From positions 2,294,001 through 2,358,000 of the forward strand of contig OZ244977.1 of NCBI GenBank assembly GCA_965222995.1: 64,000 nucleotides of DNA, read 5' to 3'. Below, in pieces: positions 1 to 9,056 of the stretch; positions within the stretch are counted from its first letter, which is position 1; every line of letters begins with the position of its first letter. The notes below the pieces were generated by a model. It was not told the DNA's origin. It saw only the letters and a list, made by a program, of their open reading frames with translations, and made no database searches. The translations under genes and the position numbers were made by a program. The DNA is from SB11 sp965222995 (GTDB lineage Bacteria > Bacteroidota > Bacteroidia > UBA8524).

Positions 1-566
1 ATTTTATCAGTAAGCTCTAAAACTTTTTCAATAACAGGCTTTGCTTGGGTAGTTAACCCGATAACGCCCGCATTCCACATAAAGTAATCCAGTGGAATTT
101 GTACCTCTTCACCATTGCTGAGGGTAAAGATATTCTCCTTTACAAAACGATGTATCTTTTTTATAATAGGGTTGGCATTGCTCTTCAATTGAGCCTCGGG
201 TAAATGAAGTATAGCGTTTTTGGCATCAATAGCCTCAAACAATTGTTGTGGCGATTTTGTAAACCATGTATCACTATCTAAATAGAGAAATTTACCTTCA
301 TACTTACTCACAAAATCAAGCAACATCATCACCTTTACACGATGCACAAAGTTGTGCTCGCCTTTCCACTGTTGTACCATTTCAGGCAGCATAGGCTCAA
401 ATACAACATGGTCTTTTATATCATCAAAAAATGTGTTGTTATCGGTATAGAGTATAATACTGTAATTTGTATCGTCTTTAATGAATTTCAATAAAGAAAG
501 AACACAGAACTTTGCTTCCTGCAAAATGCGCTTTTTACCGTAACACTGTATTACAAAATAATTCAT
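1..566 (-). CDS. Glycosyltransferase-like protein, 3' end cut off by the window
   Basis: An ATG at 564-566 opens a frame that runs off the left edge (188 codons seen). The protein starts MNYFVIQCYGKKRIL and contains YLDSDTWF at about residues 95-102. That is a DxD metal/nucleotide-sugar motif, as in GT-A fold glycosyltransferases of the GT8/nucleotide-diphospho-sugar transferase type. It also has FMWNAGVIGL, resembling the NaG segment of GT8 enzymes. No signal peptide or membrane segment is visible, so it should act in the cytoplasm. The start lies 3 nt after the stop of the thioesterase gene, so the two are probably co-transcribed. Donor and acceptor cannot be told from sequence. Confidence 0.7.
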   Translation of the reverse strand, partial: MNYFVIQCYGKKRILQEAKFCVLSLLKFIKDDTNYSIILYTDNNTFFDDIKDHVVFEPMLPEMVQQWKGEHNFVHRVKVMMLLDFVSKYEGKFLYLDSDTWFTKSPQQLFEAIDAKNAILHLPEAQLKSNANPIIKKIHRFVKENIFTLSNGEEVQIPLDYFMWNAGVIGLTTQAKPVIEKVLELTDK

Positions 567-569
567 TAG

Positions 570-992
570 CTATTCAGGCAAAGAATACCGTTCTAAAATC
601 CAGTCGGGAATTATAGCTGCTTTTCCTGTTTTCAGGTCTGTCATTACATAATCAAAAGTGCCTTTGCAGCTTATTTTGTTGGTTTCTTTTTTTACTATCT
701 CAAACTCTACAGCAGCAATATTTCTCTCTAAAGCCGTTAGTCTGGTTTTCACAATAAAACTGTCTCCCAGTAAAAGAGGGCGTTTAAATTCAACTGTAGA
801 TTTACGGATTACCCAACCCAAACCATTCTCTAAAAACTCGCCCATACTCATACCATAGCACCTTCCCATTTGGTCATAACGGGCAGCTAAAACATAATCG
901 GTATATCTGCTGCTATGTACATGTTGAAACATATCAATATCATCAGGGCGAACCTGCATTTCTGTTTCGTATGTATTCGTATTTAATCTCAA
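570..992 (-). CDS. Acyl-CoA thioesterase, hotdog fold (YbgC/4HBT-like)
   Basis: This 140-aa protein has the size and pattern of 4-hydroxybenzoyl-CoA thioesterase family enzymes. It carries RPDDIDMFQHVHSSRYTDY near the N-terminus (the D-x-HVN-type active-site segment, here HVHSSRY). A central FKRPLLLGDSFIVKTRL strand pair follows, with a second beta region after it. It would hydrolyse acyl- or aroyl-CoA thioesters in the cytoplasm, with unknown substrate. It is followed at 3 nt by the glycosyltransferase gene, and the gamma-CA-like gene is 76 nt upstream on the same strand. The family call is solid; the substrate is not. Confidence 0.8.
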   Translation of the reverse strand: MRLNTNTYETEMQVRPDDIDMFQHVHSSRYTDYVLAARYDQMGRCYGMSMGEFLENGLGWVIRKSTVEFKRPLLLGDSFIVKTRLTALERNIAAVEFEIVKKETNKISCKGTFDYVMTDLKTGKAAIIPDWILERYSLPE

Positions 993-1068
993 AGTATTTA
1001 CTGATTAACGGACCTGATGATTTAATGATTCCTAAATCTGTAAATCATCAAATCTCTATGTCTAAAAA

Positions 1069-1587
1069 TTATTTATATGCTTTTAAATATTCTTTAGCTA
1101 ACTCCACATAAACAGCAGCATTTTTTTCTACTGCCTCAATATGGGCGGGGCTAAGCTGTTTTACAACTTTTGCAGGTGTCCCCATTACTATACTATAATC
1201 GGGTATTTCCATACCGGCGGGAACCATAGCATTTGCACCAATAATGCAAAAATTTCCCACCTTGGCACTGTTCATCACCACACTATGCATACCCACCAAT
1301 ACATTATTACCTATTGTAGCTCCGTGTACTAAGGCCAAATGCCCTATTATACAATCATTACCAATATTAACAGGTTCATTAGGGTCTACATGCAAAACGG
1401 CATTGTCTTGAATATTAGTTCTATGCCCTATAGTGATAGTATCACTATCTCCACGTAAAACAGCACCAAACCAAACAGAACACTCATCACCTAACTCAAC
1501 ATTGCCAATAAGCGTAGCATTTGGTGCAATAAATACATCTTTGCCCAATTTCGGTTGCTTCTTCAAAACGGCTTGCATATCTATCAT
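1069..1587 (-). CDS. Gamma-carbonic-anhydrase-like hexapeptide-repeat protein
   Basis: The 172-aa protein is a left-handed beta-helix of the gamma-carbonic anhydrase/PaaY/YrdA family, with repeated [LIV]-G-x-x hexapeptides from about residue 15 to 140. The three zinc-ligand histidines of the family are visible in NAVLHVD, GHLALVHG and VGMHSVV. It could be a carbonic anhydrase or a related metal-binding trimer; activity cannot be deduced. Two start codons, ATG 1587 and an ATG three codons later, are possible. A TATCTTCG element ends only 4 nt before the first ATG, suggesting a very short or absent leader. It is divergent from the GNAT gene, with 55 nt between the starts. Confidence 0.82.
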   Translation of the reverse strand: MIDMQAVLKKQPKLGKDVFIAPNATLIGNVELGDECSVWFGAVLRGDSDTITIGHRTNIQDNAVLHVDPNEPVNIGNDCIIGHLALVHGATIGNNVLVGMHSVVMNSAKVGNFCIIGANAMVPAGMEIPDYSIVMGTPAKVVKQLSPAHIEAVEKNAAVYVELAKEYLKAYK

Positions 1588-1625
1588 GCGGCGAAGATAC
1601 TAAATACAAAATCACCCTTGGTTTG

Positions 1626-1633
1626 TATTTTTG
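1626..1633 (+). promoter_or_regulatory. Bacteroidota -7 element (TAnnTTTG) for the GNAT gene
   Basis: TATTTTTG lies 9 nt before the ATG at 1643. Transcription from such an element normally begins a few bases downstream, so the mRNA would have almost no leader. No clear -33 TTG is visible. Confidence 0.45.
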
Positions 1634-1642
1634 CCGCCGACT

Positions 1643-2437
1643 ATGATAATACAACCCATAACTATTGATGATGTTGATGAGGCAAACCAAGTTCAGCCCA
1701 AAGAATGGGGTTCTATAGCACACCATATAACACGTTATGTTACTTCACCTCACTGTCATCCCATTAAATTGGTTGAGAATGATAAAATCATAGGAATTGG
1801 CACAACTATACTGCACAAAAACACAGCTTGGCTGGCTCATATTATTGTGCATGAAAGTCATAGAAATAAAGGCTTGGGCACCTTAATTACACAGGCATTA
1901 ATAGACAGTATTGATAAAAGTACATATAAAACTACATTATTAGTTGCCACAGAATTAGGCGAGTTTGTATACAAGAAACTAGGCTTTGAGGCTGAATGTG
2001 AGTACACTGTTTTTAAAGATGTTGAGATTAAAACAGAAACTTCATCACTAATCATCTCTTTTGAGGAAAGGTATAGGGAACAGCTATACAGCTTGGATGT
2101 AGAAGCCTATGGAGAGGACAGAAAAAATAGTATCGAGAAGCATATACCTAATGCTTTTCTATACATTAAAAATGATATAGCAGAAGGTTTCTATATGCCC
2201 ACTTTTGGTGATGGTCTCATTGTAGCTAATACTGCTAATGCTGGTATTGAATTACAGAAATACAGATTACAAACAAATTCACTTTGTATTTTTCCTACAG
2301 AAAATACGGCATTAGCAAGTTTTTTAATTGAGCAAGGTTACAGTGAACTAAAAAGAGTGAAAAAGATGTTTCTGGGAGAGAAAAGATCCAGCAAACCCAC
2401 AATGATTTATAACCGAGTTGGTGGGCACTTAGGCTAA
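1643..2437 (+). CDS. Two-domain GNAT family N-acetyltransferase
   Basis: I chose ATG 1643 (MIIQPITIDD) over an in-frame TTG at 1631, because the TTG sits inside the promoter-like element. The N-terminal half (about residues 1-130) is a GNAT domain with the acetyl-CoA loop HRNKGLGTLI. The C-terminal half resembles the second domain of YitI/YitH-like acetyltransferases, with a typical end KRVKKMFLGEKR...YNRVGGHLG. The length (264 aa) fits that two-domain group. The acceptor is unknown. A lipoprotein gene follows at 40 nt on the same strand. Confidence 0.75.
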   Translation: MIIQPITIDDVDEANQVQPKEWGSIAHHITRYVTSPHCHPIKLVENDKIIGIGTTILHKNTAWLAHIIVHESHRNKGLGTLITQALIDSIDKSTYKTTLLVATELGEFVYKKLGFEAECEYTVFKDVEIKTETSSLIISFEERYREQLYSLDVEAYGEDRKNSIEKHIPNAFLYIKNDIAEGFYMPTFGDGLIVANTANAGIELQKYRLQTNSLCIFPTENTALASFLIEQGYSELKRVKKMFLGEKRSSKPTMIYNRVGGHLG

Positions 2438-2477
2438 CAAGCACAGCTAATAAACTAAAAATCATTATACTAGTGTT

Positions 2478-2972
2478 ATGAAAACAATTGTGTATACACT
2501 ACTTATATTGGTTTTAATTTCTTGCAACTCCAAAGCCTCAAAGCACAAAAATCAAGAATCTCTGGTCTTTGATAAAGAGAAAGTAGAAAAAGAAATACGC
2601 CAAATGTTTAATGCCTATTTCAATGATATGAATACAAAAGGTTTGTCTTCAGAATTTAAATATTTGGATAGTAGCAAAGACTTTTTTTGGGTACCCCCGG
2701 GGTTTACTAAACATCTTACATTTAAAGAAGTTGAGCCCATTATCAGAAAAAATGCTGCGCTGATGAAAAACATGAAAAATGAATTTGAGAGCTTAACTGT
2801 TTTTCCCATAAGTAATGAGTTGGCCACCTATACAGGTATTGTTGTTGCACAATATGATGATACTACTAATATTACCCACAACTATAAGCTGATAGAATCA
2901 GGTACACTTATAAAACGTGAAGACGGTTGGAAATTGCTTAGCGGTCAAAGTAGGCAACTCTCTAAGGACTAA
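2478..2972 (+). CDS. Lipoprotein with SnoaL/DUF4440-like (NTF2-fold) domain
   Basis: The 164-aa protein begins with a lipoprotein signal whose lipobox is LISC, with Cys at residue 16. It is expected to be anchored in the cytoplasmic or outer membrane. The mature part (about residues 35-160) has the alternation of an NTF2-like domain: an early helix with YFNDMNTKG, central FFWVPPGF, and a final GTLIKREDGWKLLSGQSR. That last segment is the usual end of DUF4440/SnoaL-like proteins. Function is unknown; these domains serve as enzymes or as ligand-binding modules. Confidence 0.62.
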   Translation: MKTIVYTLLILVLISCNSKASKHKNQESLVFDKEKVEKEIRQMFNAYFNDMNTKGLSSEFKYLDSSKDFFWVPPGFTKHLTFKEVEPIIRKNAALMKNMKNEFESLTVFPISNELATYTGIVVAQYDDTTNITHNYKLIESGTLIKREDGWKLLSGQSRQLSKD

Positions 2973-2986
2973 GTGATAAACTTTCC

Positions 2987-2994
2987 TACTTTTG
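2987..2994 (+). promoter_or_regulatory. TAnnTTTG promoter element, leaderless start of hutI
   Basis: TACTTTTG is followed by CACC and then the ATG at 2999 with only 4 nt between. With the usual Bacteroidota start site a few bases past the element, the transcript would begin at or next to the start codon. Confidence 0.55.
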
Positions 2995-2998
2995 CACC

Positions 2999-4246
2999 AT
3001 GGCACTACTTATCACCAATATAAAATCGCTTTACGGAGTTCTAGACAATAGCATTTCGCTAAAACGCGGCACTGAAATGGCTGATTTTGCCAAAATTGAT
3101 AATGCCTACCTTTTTGTTGAAGATGGCTTGATAAAAGAGTTTGGAAAAATGGATGAAATCCCACAATCTCTAAATCAACAAGTCAGTCAATCAATAAATG
3201 CTGAGGGTAAAATAGTACTTCCTTCTTTTGTTGATAGCCATACCCATTTAGTATTTGCCAAAAGCCGGGAAGAAGAGTTTGTGATGAAGATAAAAGGAGC
3301 CAGTTATGAAGAAATTGCAGCAGCAGGCGGTGGCATATTAAATTCAGCAAGAAAGCTACAAGAAACTTCTGAGGATGATTTATTTGAAGATGCATGGCAT
3401 CGTTTACAAGAACTAATGCAAAAAGGCACAGGGGCTATTGAAATGAAAAGTGGTTATGGGCTTACTGTGAAAGACGAAATAAAAATACTGCGGGTAATAA
3501 AAAAATTAAAAGAAAAAGCCCCCATCCCTGTAAAGGCAACCTTTTTAGGAGCACACGCCTACCCTGCCGAGTACAAACAAAACCACCAAGGCTACTTAGA
3601 TTTAATAATCAATGAAATGCTGCCTGCTATAGCTCAAGAAGGTTTGGCAGATTATGTTGATGCTTTTTGCGAAACAGGCTTTTTTAGTGTTGAAGAAACA
3701 AGCCAGGTATTAGAAACAGGTGCTAAACACGGGTTAAAAGCTAAAATACATGGCAACCAGCTAGATTACAGTGGTGGTGTGCAAGTAGCAGTAAAACATA
3801 ATGCAATAAGTGTAGACCATTTGGAGCACACAGGAGATGCCGAGATTGAAGCCTTAAAAAACAGCAACACACTTCCTGTCGGCTTGCCGGGCTGCTCTTT
3901 TTACTTAGGCTTACCTTACACCCCTGCTCGAAAAATTATAAATGCCAATTTGCCTTTTGTAATTGCCAGCGATTATAACCCCGGTAGTTCAACAGCAGGT
4001 GATATGCGTTTTATGGTGGCATTGGGTTGCTTAAAAATGAAACTTACCCCCGAAGAAGCTTTTAATGCTACTACCATAAACGGTGCAGCAGCTTTGGAGT
4101 TGAGCAATGAAGCAGGTAGTATTACACCGGGAAAAAAAGCTAATTTTATCATTACCAAAGAAATACCCTCACTGGCATGGATACCTTATGCACACCAAAG
4201 CAATTGGATTGACAGTGTATATGTTAACGGTATTAAATTGAATTAA
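2999..4246 (+). CDS. hutI: Imidazolonepropionase
   Basis: The 415-aa protein has the length and motifs of HutI, the amidohydrolase that opens 4-imidazolone-5-propionate to N-formimino-L-glutamate in histidine degradation. Visible are the metal-binding HxH in VDSHTHLVF (about residue 80), MKSGYGLT, KIHGNQ, the VDHLEHTG segment, and SDYNPGSSTA, which is characteristic of HutI. It acts in the cytoplasm. The start is fixed by the promoter element 4 nt upstream. No hutH, hutU or hutG is in this window, so the rest of the pathway must be elsewhere. A DinB-like gene follows after 4 nt and is probably co-transcribed. Confidence 0.93.
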   Translation: MALLITNIKSLYGVLDNSISLKRGTEMADFAKIDNAYLFVEDGLIKEFGKMDEIPQSLNQQVSQSINAEGKIVLPSFVDSHTHLVFAKSREEEFVMKIKGASYEEIAAAGGGILNSARKLQETSEDDLFEDAWHRLQELMQKGTGAIEMKSGYGLTVKDEIKILRVIKKLKEKAPIPVKATFLGAHAYPAEYKQNHQGYLDLIINEMLPAIAQEGLADYVDAFCETGFFSVEETSQVLETGAKHGLKAKIHGNQLDYSGGVQVAVKHNAISVDHLEHTGDAEIEALKNSNTLPVGLPGCSFYLGLPYTPARKIINANLPFVIASDYNPGSSTAGDMRFMVALGCLKMKLTPEEAFNATTINGAAALELSNEAGSITPGKKANFIITKEIPSLAWIPYAHQSNWIDSVYVNGIKLN

Positions 4247-4250
4247 AACT

Positions 4251-4736
4251 ATGGAACTAAATGAACAAATACTTTATGCTTGGCAGCAATGCCACAAAGT
4301 AAACACCGCAGTTATTAATGCTGCTAGCGATAAGGAAATGGAGTGTACCTTATCAAAACGAGGGGGCAGAACTGTAAAGTTGCAGTTTGCTCATTTGCAT
4401 AATGTAAGACTATACCAGCTTGAAGCCCGAGATAAAGAACTATATAAAACCCAAACACTTATTGATGCGAAAGCCCCTTTAGATAGAGGAACATTGGTAA
4501 AAAGCTTAGACAGTTCCTACCAAGTTATAAGAGAATTGTTACAAAAAAGCATAGAAAACGATTTTGTGGTAAAAGGGTATAAAGCAGGACTAATTCCATT
4601 TTTAGGATACCTGCTTACCCATGAAGCACATCACCGTGGGAATATTTTATTAACATTAAAACAAAACGGCTTCAAACTTACTGATGAGCTGAAATGGAAT
4701 ATTTGGGATTGGAATAAAGACGCCCGTAAAAAATAA
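4251..4736 (+). CDS. DinB-like metal-binding four-helix-bundle protein
   Basis: This 161-aa protein belongs to the DinB/YfiT-like superfamily. The histidines of the usual metal triad are seen in AHLHNVR (about residue 48) and in THEAHHRGNILLTLKQ near the C-terminus, the family's signature HxxxH-x-GN segment. It lies 4 nt downstream of hutI. Members act as thiol-dependent S-transferases or are uncharacterised; a specific reaction cannot be assigned. Cytoplasmic. Confidence 0.75.
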   Translation: MELNEQILYAWQQCHKVNTAVINAASDKEMECTLSKRGGRTVKLQFAHLHNVRLYQLEARDKELYKTQTLIDAKAPLDRGTLVKSLDSSYQVIRELLQKSIENDFVVKGYKAGLIPFLGYLLTHEAHHRGNILLTLKQNGFKLTDELKWNIWDWNKDARKK

Positions 4737-4968
4737 AACATCTCGTTTAGTGTTAAAACCAATTTTCGGGGCGATATTTGCGATATCTTAATAAAAAAAA
4801 CTAAAGTGTTTTTTAGCCACTTATGTAGAATGAGATATTCTACTTCCCGAATTTCAAACTGTTAAAACACTTATCAACCAAACGTTAATTTCAAAACCTT
4901 TCAAACCCCTTAGCAATAAATTATCATTGTGTAGCAAGGTGTTTGAATTAAATATAGTACAACCTTAA

Positions 4969-7080
4969 ATGACATTTTCTAAAAAAGAATTAAAACCCCT
5001 TATATACAACGTTTTCAAAGAAAACCCTACTAAGCTAATGAACTACAAACAAGTATCTGCACGCTTAGGAATTGAAAGAACTAATAAAAACGTAATCCAA
5101 TTACTAGAAGAACTTAAAAAAGAAGGCAAAATAGGAGAAATAAATCGGGGTAAATACCACTACGAAAATCCCACAAATATTATTGAAGGGATTATGGATA
5201 TAACCCAAAGAGGCTCAGCATATCTGATACCTGACGAAGGAGAAGAAGATATTTTTATTGCCAATTCTGATTTACATCATGCCTTAAACGGCGACCGTGT
5301 TGAGGTAACTTTATATAATAACAAACGTAAAAAGAAAAGACCCGAAGGTTATGTTACTGAAATACTTACCCGTGCAAAAACTGATTTTGTAGGCACATTA
5401 GAAAGAAGCAAATCATTCTCGTTTGTTGTTCCTGATGATAAACGCATGTATGCCGATATTTTCATAGCTAATGAGCATTTGAAAAAAGCCAGAGACGGGC
5501 AAAAGGTAATTGCCACAATAACCGATTGGCCCGATGACGCAAAAAACCCTTTCGGGAAAATAAAAACCGTATTGGGAGACCCGGGTGAAAACGATACTGA
5601 AATGCATGCTATTGTAGCTGAGTTTGGTTTCGAGCTTGAGTTTCCACTGCCTGTTGAGCAGGAAGCAAACAGAATTAGCACCACCATAAGCAACAAAGAA
5701 TTAAAAAAACGTACGGATTTTAGAGATACTTTAACCTTTACCATAGACCCTACTGATGCCAAAGATTTTGACGATGCAATCTCATTTAAAAAATTAGAAA
5801 ACGGGCACTATGAAATTGGTGTTCATATAGCCGATGTTTCACATTATGTTCGCCCCGATACTCGCTTAGAAGAAGAAGCATACAATCGGGCTACATCAAT
5901 ATATCTTGTAGACAGAACGATACCTATGCTTCCCGAGAAATTAAGCAATGGTGTTTGCTCACTACGTCCCAATGAAGATAAATTAACATTTTCAGCGGTT
6001 TTTGAAGTAAATGAAACAGGGCAAATCCTTAATCAATGGATGGGTAAAACCGTAATACATTCTCAACGCAGGTTCACTTATGAAGAAGCACAAGAGCGTA
6101 TAGAAACCGGTGAAGGAGATTTAGCAAGTGAGCTGATAACCCTTAACAACATTGCTAAAAAACTGAAAGAAGCTCGTTTCAAACAAGGAGCTTTAAGCTT
6201 TGAAACCGAAGAGGTAAAGTTTAACCTTGATAAGAATGGAAAGCCTTTAGGAGTTTATACTAAAGTGCGGAAAGATGCTCACAAGCTTGTTGAAGAATAC
6301 ATGCTGCTTGCCAACCGAAAAGTAGCTGAATTTGCTTATAAATACAGAGCTAAGAAACAAAAAGAAGCCAATGTATTTGTATACCGTGTGCACGACGCAC
6401 CCGAAGAAACCAAGTTGAAAGAGTTTACCTCATTTGCAAAACGGTTCGGCTACCACCTTAAAATGGATTCACAAAAAGCTATTACCAAATCTTTTAATGA
6501 TTTGGCTTTGGCAACAGAAGGTAAACCTGAGCAAAATTTACTACAAAGCATGGCTATCCGAACCATGTCAAAAGCACTTTATACTACGCAAAGAACAGGG
6601 CACTACGGCTTAGCCTTCGATTTTTACGCCCATTTCACCAGCCCCATACGCCGTTACCCTGATTTGATGGTGCATCGCTTATTAGAGAAATATTTAAACA
6701 ACGAAACTGAAAAGCCATCACCAGAGTGGGAAACACGTAGCAAGCACAGCAGCCAAATGGAACAAAAGGCTACAGATGCAGAACGGGCTTCAATAAAATA
6801 TAAACAAGCTGAATATTTAAAAGAATCTGTTGGGCGCGTGTTTAACGGGCTGATTAGCGGAGTTACAGAATGGGGTATTTATGTCGAACTAATAGAAAAC
6901 AAATGCGAAGGTATGATACGCCTAAACACTTTGTTTGATGATTATTATGAGTATATAGAAAAAGAAAAAGCAGTTGTTGGTAAACGCAGCAGAAGAAAAT
7001 ACCGCTTAGGTGACCCTGTGAAAGTAAAAGTAAAAGCAGCTGACCCGTTGAAACGCCAAATAGATTTTTTGATGGTATAG
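4969..7080 (+). CDS. rnr: Ribonuclease R (3'-5' exoribonuclease)
   Basis: The 703-aa protein shows the RNase R order. An N-terminal winged-helix-like segment is followed by cold-shock OB folds (about 75-225), the RNB catalytic domain and a C-terminal S1 domain. The RNB domain has its magnesium-binding motif DPTDAKDFDDAISF at about 260-273 and GHYGLAFDFYAHFTSPIRRYPD further on. The S1 domain (about 618-703) includes GLISGVTEWGIYVEL. It degrades structured RNA in the cytoplasm. The start ATG follows a 232-nt intergenic region in which I see no strong promoter. It lacks the long basic tail of some homologues, although KRSRRKYRLG lies inside the S1 domain. Confidence 0.93.
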   Translation: MTFSKKELKPLIYNVFKENPTKLMNYKQVSARLGIERTNKNVIQLLEELKKEGKIGEINRGKYHYENPTNIIEGIMDITQRGSAYLIPDEGEEDIFIANSDLHHALNGDRVEVTLYNNKRKKKRPEGYVTEILTRAKTDFVGTLERSKSFSFVVPDDKRMYADIFIANEHLKKARDGQKVIATITDWPDDAKNPFGKIKTVLGDPGENDTEMHAIVAEFGFELEFPLPVEQEANRISTTISNKELKKRTDFRDTLTFTIDPTDAKDFDDAISFKKLENGHYEIGVHIADVSHYVRPDTRLEEEAYNRATSIYLVDRTIPMLPEKLSNGVCSLRPNEDKLTFSAVFEVNETGQILNQWMGKTVIHSQRRFTYEEAQERIETGEGDLASELITLNNIAKKLKEARFKQGALSFETEEVKFNLDKNGKPLGVYTKVRKDAHKLVEEYMLLANRKVAEFAYKYRAKKQKEANVFVYRVHDAPEETKLKEFTSFAKRFGYHLKMDSQKAITKSFNDLALATEGKPEQNLLQSMAIRTMSKALYTTQRTGHYGLAFDFYAHFTSPIRRYPDLMVHRLLEKYLNNETEKPSPEWETRSKHSSQMEQKATDAERASIKYKQAEYLKESVGRVFNGLISGVTEWGIYVELIENKCEGMIRLNTLFDDYYEYIEKEKAVVGKRSRRKYRLGDPVKVKVKAADPLKRQIDFLMV

Positions 7081-7128
7081 CTTAATGAGTAAATTAGTAA
7101 ATACGCCAATAATTAGCATATTGGAACA

Positions 7129-7157
7129 TTGGCAAATAAGCACATTGGTTATCTTTG
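7129..7157 (+). promoter_or_regulatory. Promoter of the polyprenyl synthetase operon (TTG-N18-TATCTTTG)
   Basis: TTG at 7129-7131 and TATCTTTG at 7150-7157 are separated by 18 nt, matching the Bacteroidota -33/-7 arrangement. CCCC then separates the -7 element from the ATG at 7162. The mRNA should be leaderless or nearly so. This also argues against the longer in-frame start upstream. Confidence 0.6.
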
Positions 7158-7161
7158 CCCC

Positions 7162-8136
7162 ATGCGCTCATACCCCGAATACCTTGAGAAAGTAAACCAA
7201 CTTATTCAACAACATCCGTTTACAGGAACACCACAAAACTTGTACGACCCCTTAAACTATATACTCACTTTGGGCGGTAAACGTATGCGTCCTGTACTAA
7301 CCCTAATGGGAAATGAGTTATTTGGCGGTAATATTAGTGAAGCAGAAAAACAAGCTTTGGGCATTGAGGTATTCCATAACTTCACGCTGATACATGATGA
7401 TATAATGGATGTTGCACCTATACGCAGGGGGCAACCCACTGTACAGGTGAAATGGAATGAACCTACAGCAATACTTTCAGGAGATTTAATGCTAATAAAA
7501 GCTATTAATTTAGTAAGAGATACCAAACCTGAATACCAAAACCCGATTTTAGACGTATTTAATCAAACGGCTATTGAAGTTTGTGAAGGGCAACAGTTGG
7601 ATATGAACTTTGAAAACCATGATAAAGTTGAGGCTGATGAGTATATAGAAATGATACGCCTAAAAACGGCTGTATTGTTGGGCTGTTCATTACAAGTAGG
7701 GGCTATTACTGCTGGTGCAACTACAGAGCAACAAAAAACCATCTATACTTTTGGAGAATTAGTAGGGATTGGCTTTCAGTTAATGGATGATATTTTAGAT
7801 GTGTTTGGAGATCAAGCTAAAGTAGGTAAACAAGTGGGTGGAGATATTATTAGTAATAAAAAAACCTATTTACTCATTAAGGCACTTGAATTAGCTGATA
7901 GCGATAACAAAACACAGCTAAACCATTGGTTAAATATTGATGATTTTATTCCCGAACAAAAAGTTGAAGCCGTACTAAAAGTTTATAATAATTTAAACAT
8001 TAAAGAAATAGCTACCACAAAAAGTGAAAGCTATTTTTCAAAGGCATACAATTTGCTTGAAAGTATAGATATACCCAAAGAAAACAAAAAATACCTCCAC
8101 GATTTTTGCGAGTGGATACGCACCCGCATTAGCTAA
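7162..8136 (+). CDS. Polyprenyl (farnesyl/geranylgeranyl-type) diphosphate synthase
   Basis: The start at ATG 7162 (MRSYPEYL) is preferred over an in-frame ATG at 7129, because a good promoter ends 4 nt before it. The 324-aa protein has the trans-isoprenyl diphosphate synthase motifs. These are GGKRMRP, the first aspartate-rich motif LIHDDIMD (DDxxD) and the second GFQLMDDILDVFGD with following KVGKQVGGDI. It condenses isopentenyl diphosphate onto an allylic diphosphate for quinone side chains or other isoprenoids; chain length is not predictable by eye. It is first in an operon with the next two genes (gaps of 9 and 5 nt). Confidence 0.9.
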   Translation: MRSYPEYLEKVNQLIQQHPFTGTPQNLYDPLNYILTLGGKRMRPVLTLMGNELFGGNISEAEKQALGIEVFHNFTLIHDDIMDVAPIRRGQPTVQVKWNEPTAILSGDLMLIKAINLVRDTKPEYQNPILDVFNQTAIEVCEGQQLDMNFENHDKVEADEYIEMIRLKTAVLLGCSLQVGAITAGATTEQQKTIYTFGELVGIGFQLMDDILDVFGDQAKVGKQVGGDIISNKKTYLLIKALELADSDNKTQLNHWLNIDDFIPEQKVEAVLKVYNNLNIKEIATTKSESYFSKAYNLLESIDIPKENKKYLHDFCEWIRTRIS

Positions 8137-8145
8137 GCCAGTAAT

Positions 8146-9051
8146 ATGAAAAAACTTTTTATCGTTTGTTGTTTATTATTGGGCACACTAAAAACCAATG
8201 CCCAAAAAGACTCTTTACAAAAAATTGATGCCAACAGATTAATGGTTGTTGTTGATGGTAAGGTAGGTTATATAGACTCCTTAGGAAAAACGGTAATAGT
8301 ACCTTTATTTACTTTAGGCAGCCAGTTTAGCGAAGGGATTGCCAGCGTTACACAACAAACCAAAAAAGGTTTCCGCTATGCATTTATCGACGATGATATG
8401 AATGTTGTAGTCCCCGTAATGTTTGATGCTGCCGGAGATTTTAGTGAAGGTTTAGCCAGAGTACAGGTAAATGGCAAGTGGGGCTATATTAATAAAAAAG
8501 GAAACACTGTTATAGATCCGCAATACAGTTTATGTTACGAGTTTATTAACGGATATGCCCAAGCCAGCAAAAAAGGGAAATGGGGTATTATTAACAAAAA
8601 AGGAGAATGGGTTATTTCACCTCAATATCAAAGTATTACACAAGTAAGTGATGGTATTTTGGCAGTACAAAAAAAGTATGGCAATGCGTGGAAATTTATA
8701 AACCTAAAAGGGAAACAAGTAGTTAAAGATAGCTTTACCCGCACAGGTTATTTTAATAAAGGTTTGGCACCTGTAAGAAATAATGAAGACAAGTGGGGAT
8801 ACATAAACAAAGAAGGTAAAGTTATAATCCCTTACCAGTTTAGCGGGGCCTATGCATTTAGCGATAACGGTTTAGCAAGCGTGAAACAAAACGGTTATTG
8901 GGGCTTTATAAATACAAAAGGCGAAGTGGTAATAGACTTTAAATTTACACGGGGTGCTTATTTTAGATACAATTATGCCTTAGTTGAAGGCTTTTCTACC
9001 TATGGCTATATAGATGATAAGGGTAAATTTATTTGGGAGCATCCAAACTAA
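8146..9051 (+). CDS. Exported WG-repeat protein
   Basis: The 301-aa protein starts with a Sec signal peptide ending near TNAQ (residue 20). Most of the mature part consists of WG (KWG-type) repeats of about 35 residues. Examples are KWGYINKKGNTVIDPQY, KWGIINKKGEWVISPQY, KWGYINKEGKVIIPYQF and YWGFINTKGEVVIDFKF. Such repeats form beta-structures in periplasmic or surface proteins of unknown function. It lies 9 nt after the polyprenyl synthase and 5 nt before a MepA-like membrane protein, so the three are probably one transcript. Confidence 0.8.
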   Translation: MKKLFIVCCLLLGTLKTNAQKDSLQKIDANRLMVVVDGKVGYIDSLGKTVIVPLFTLGSQFSEGIASVTQQTKKGFRYAFIDDDMNVVVPVMFDAAGDFSEGLARVQVNGKWGYINKKGNTVIDPQYSLCYEFINGYAQASKKGKWGIINKKGEWVISPQYQSITQVSDGILAVQKKYGNAWKFINLKGKQVVKDSFTRTGYFNKGLAPVRNNEDKWGYINKEGKVIIPYQFSGAYAFSDNGLASVKQNGYWGFINTKGEVVIDFKFTRGAYFRYNYALVEGFSTYGYIDDKGKFIWEHPN

Positions 9052-9056
9052 CCTAA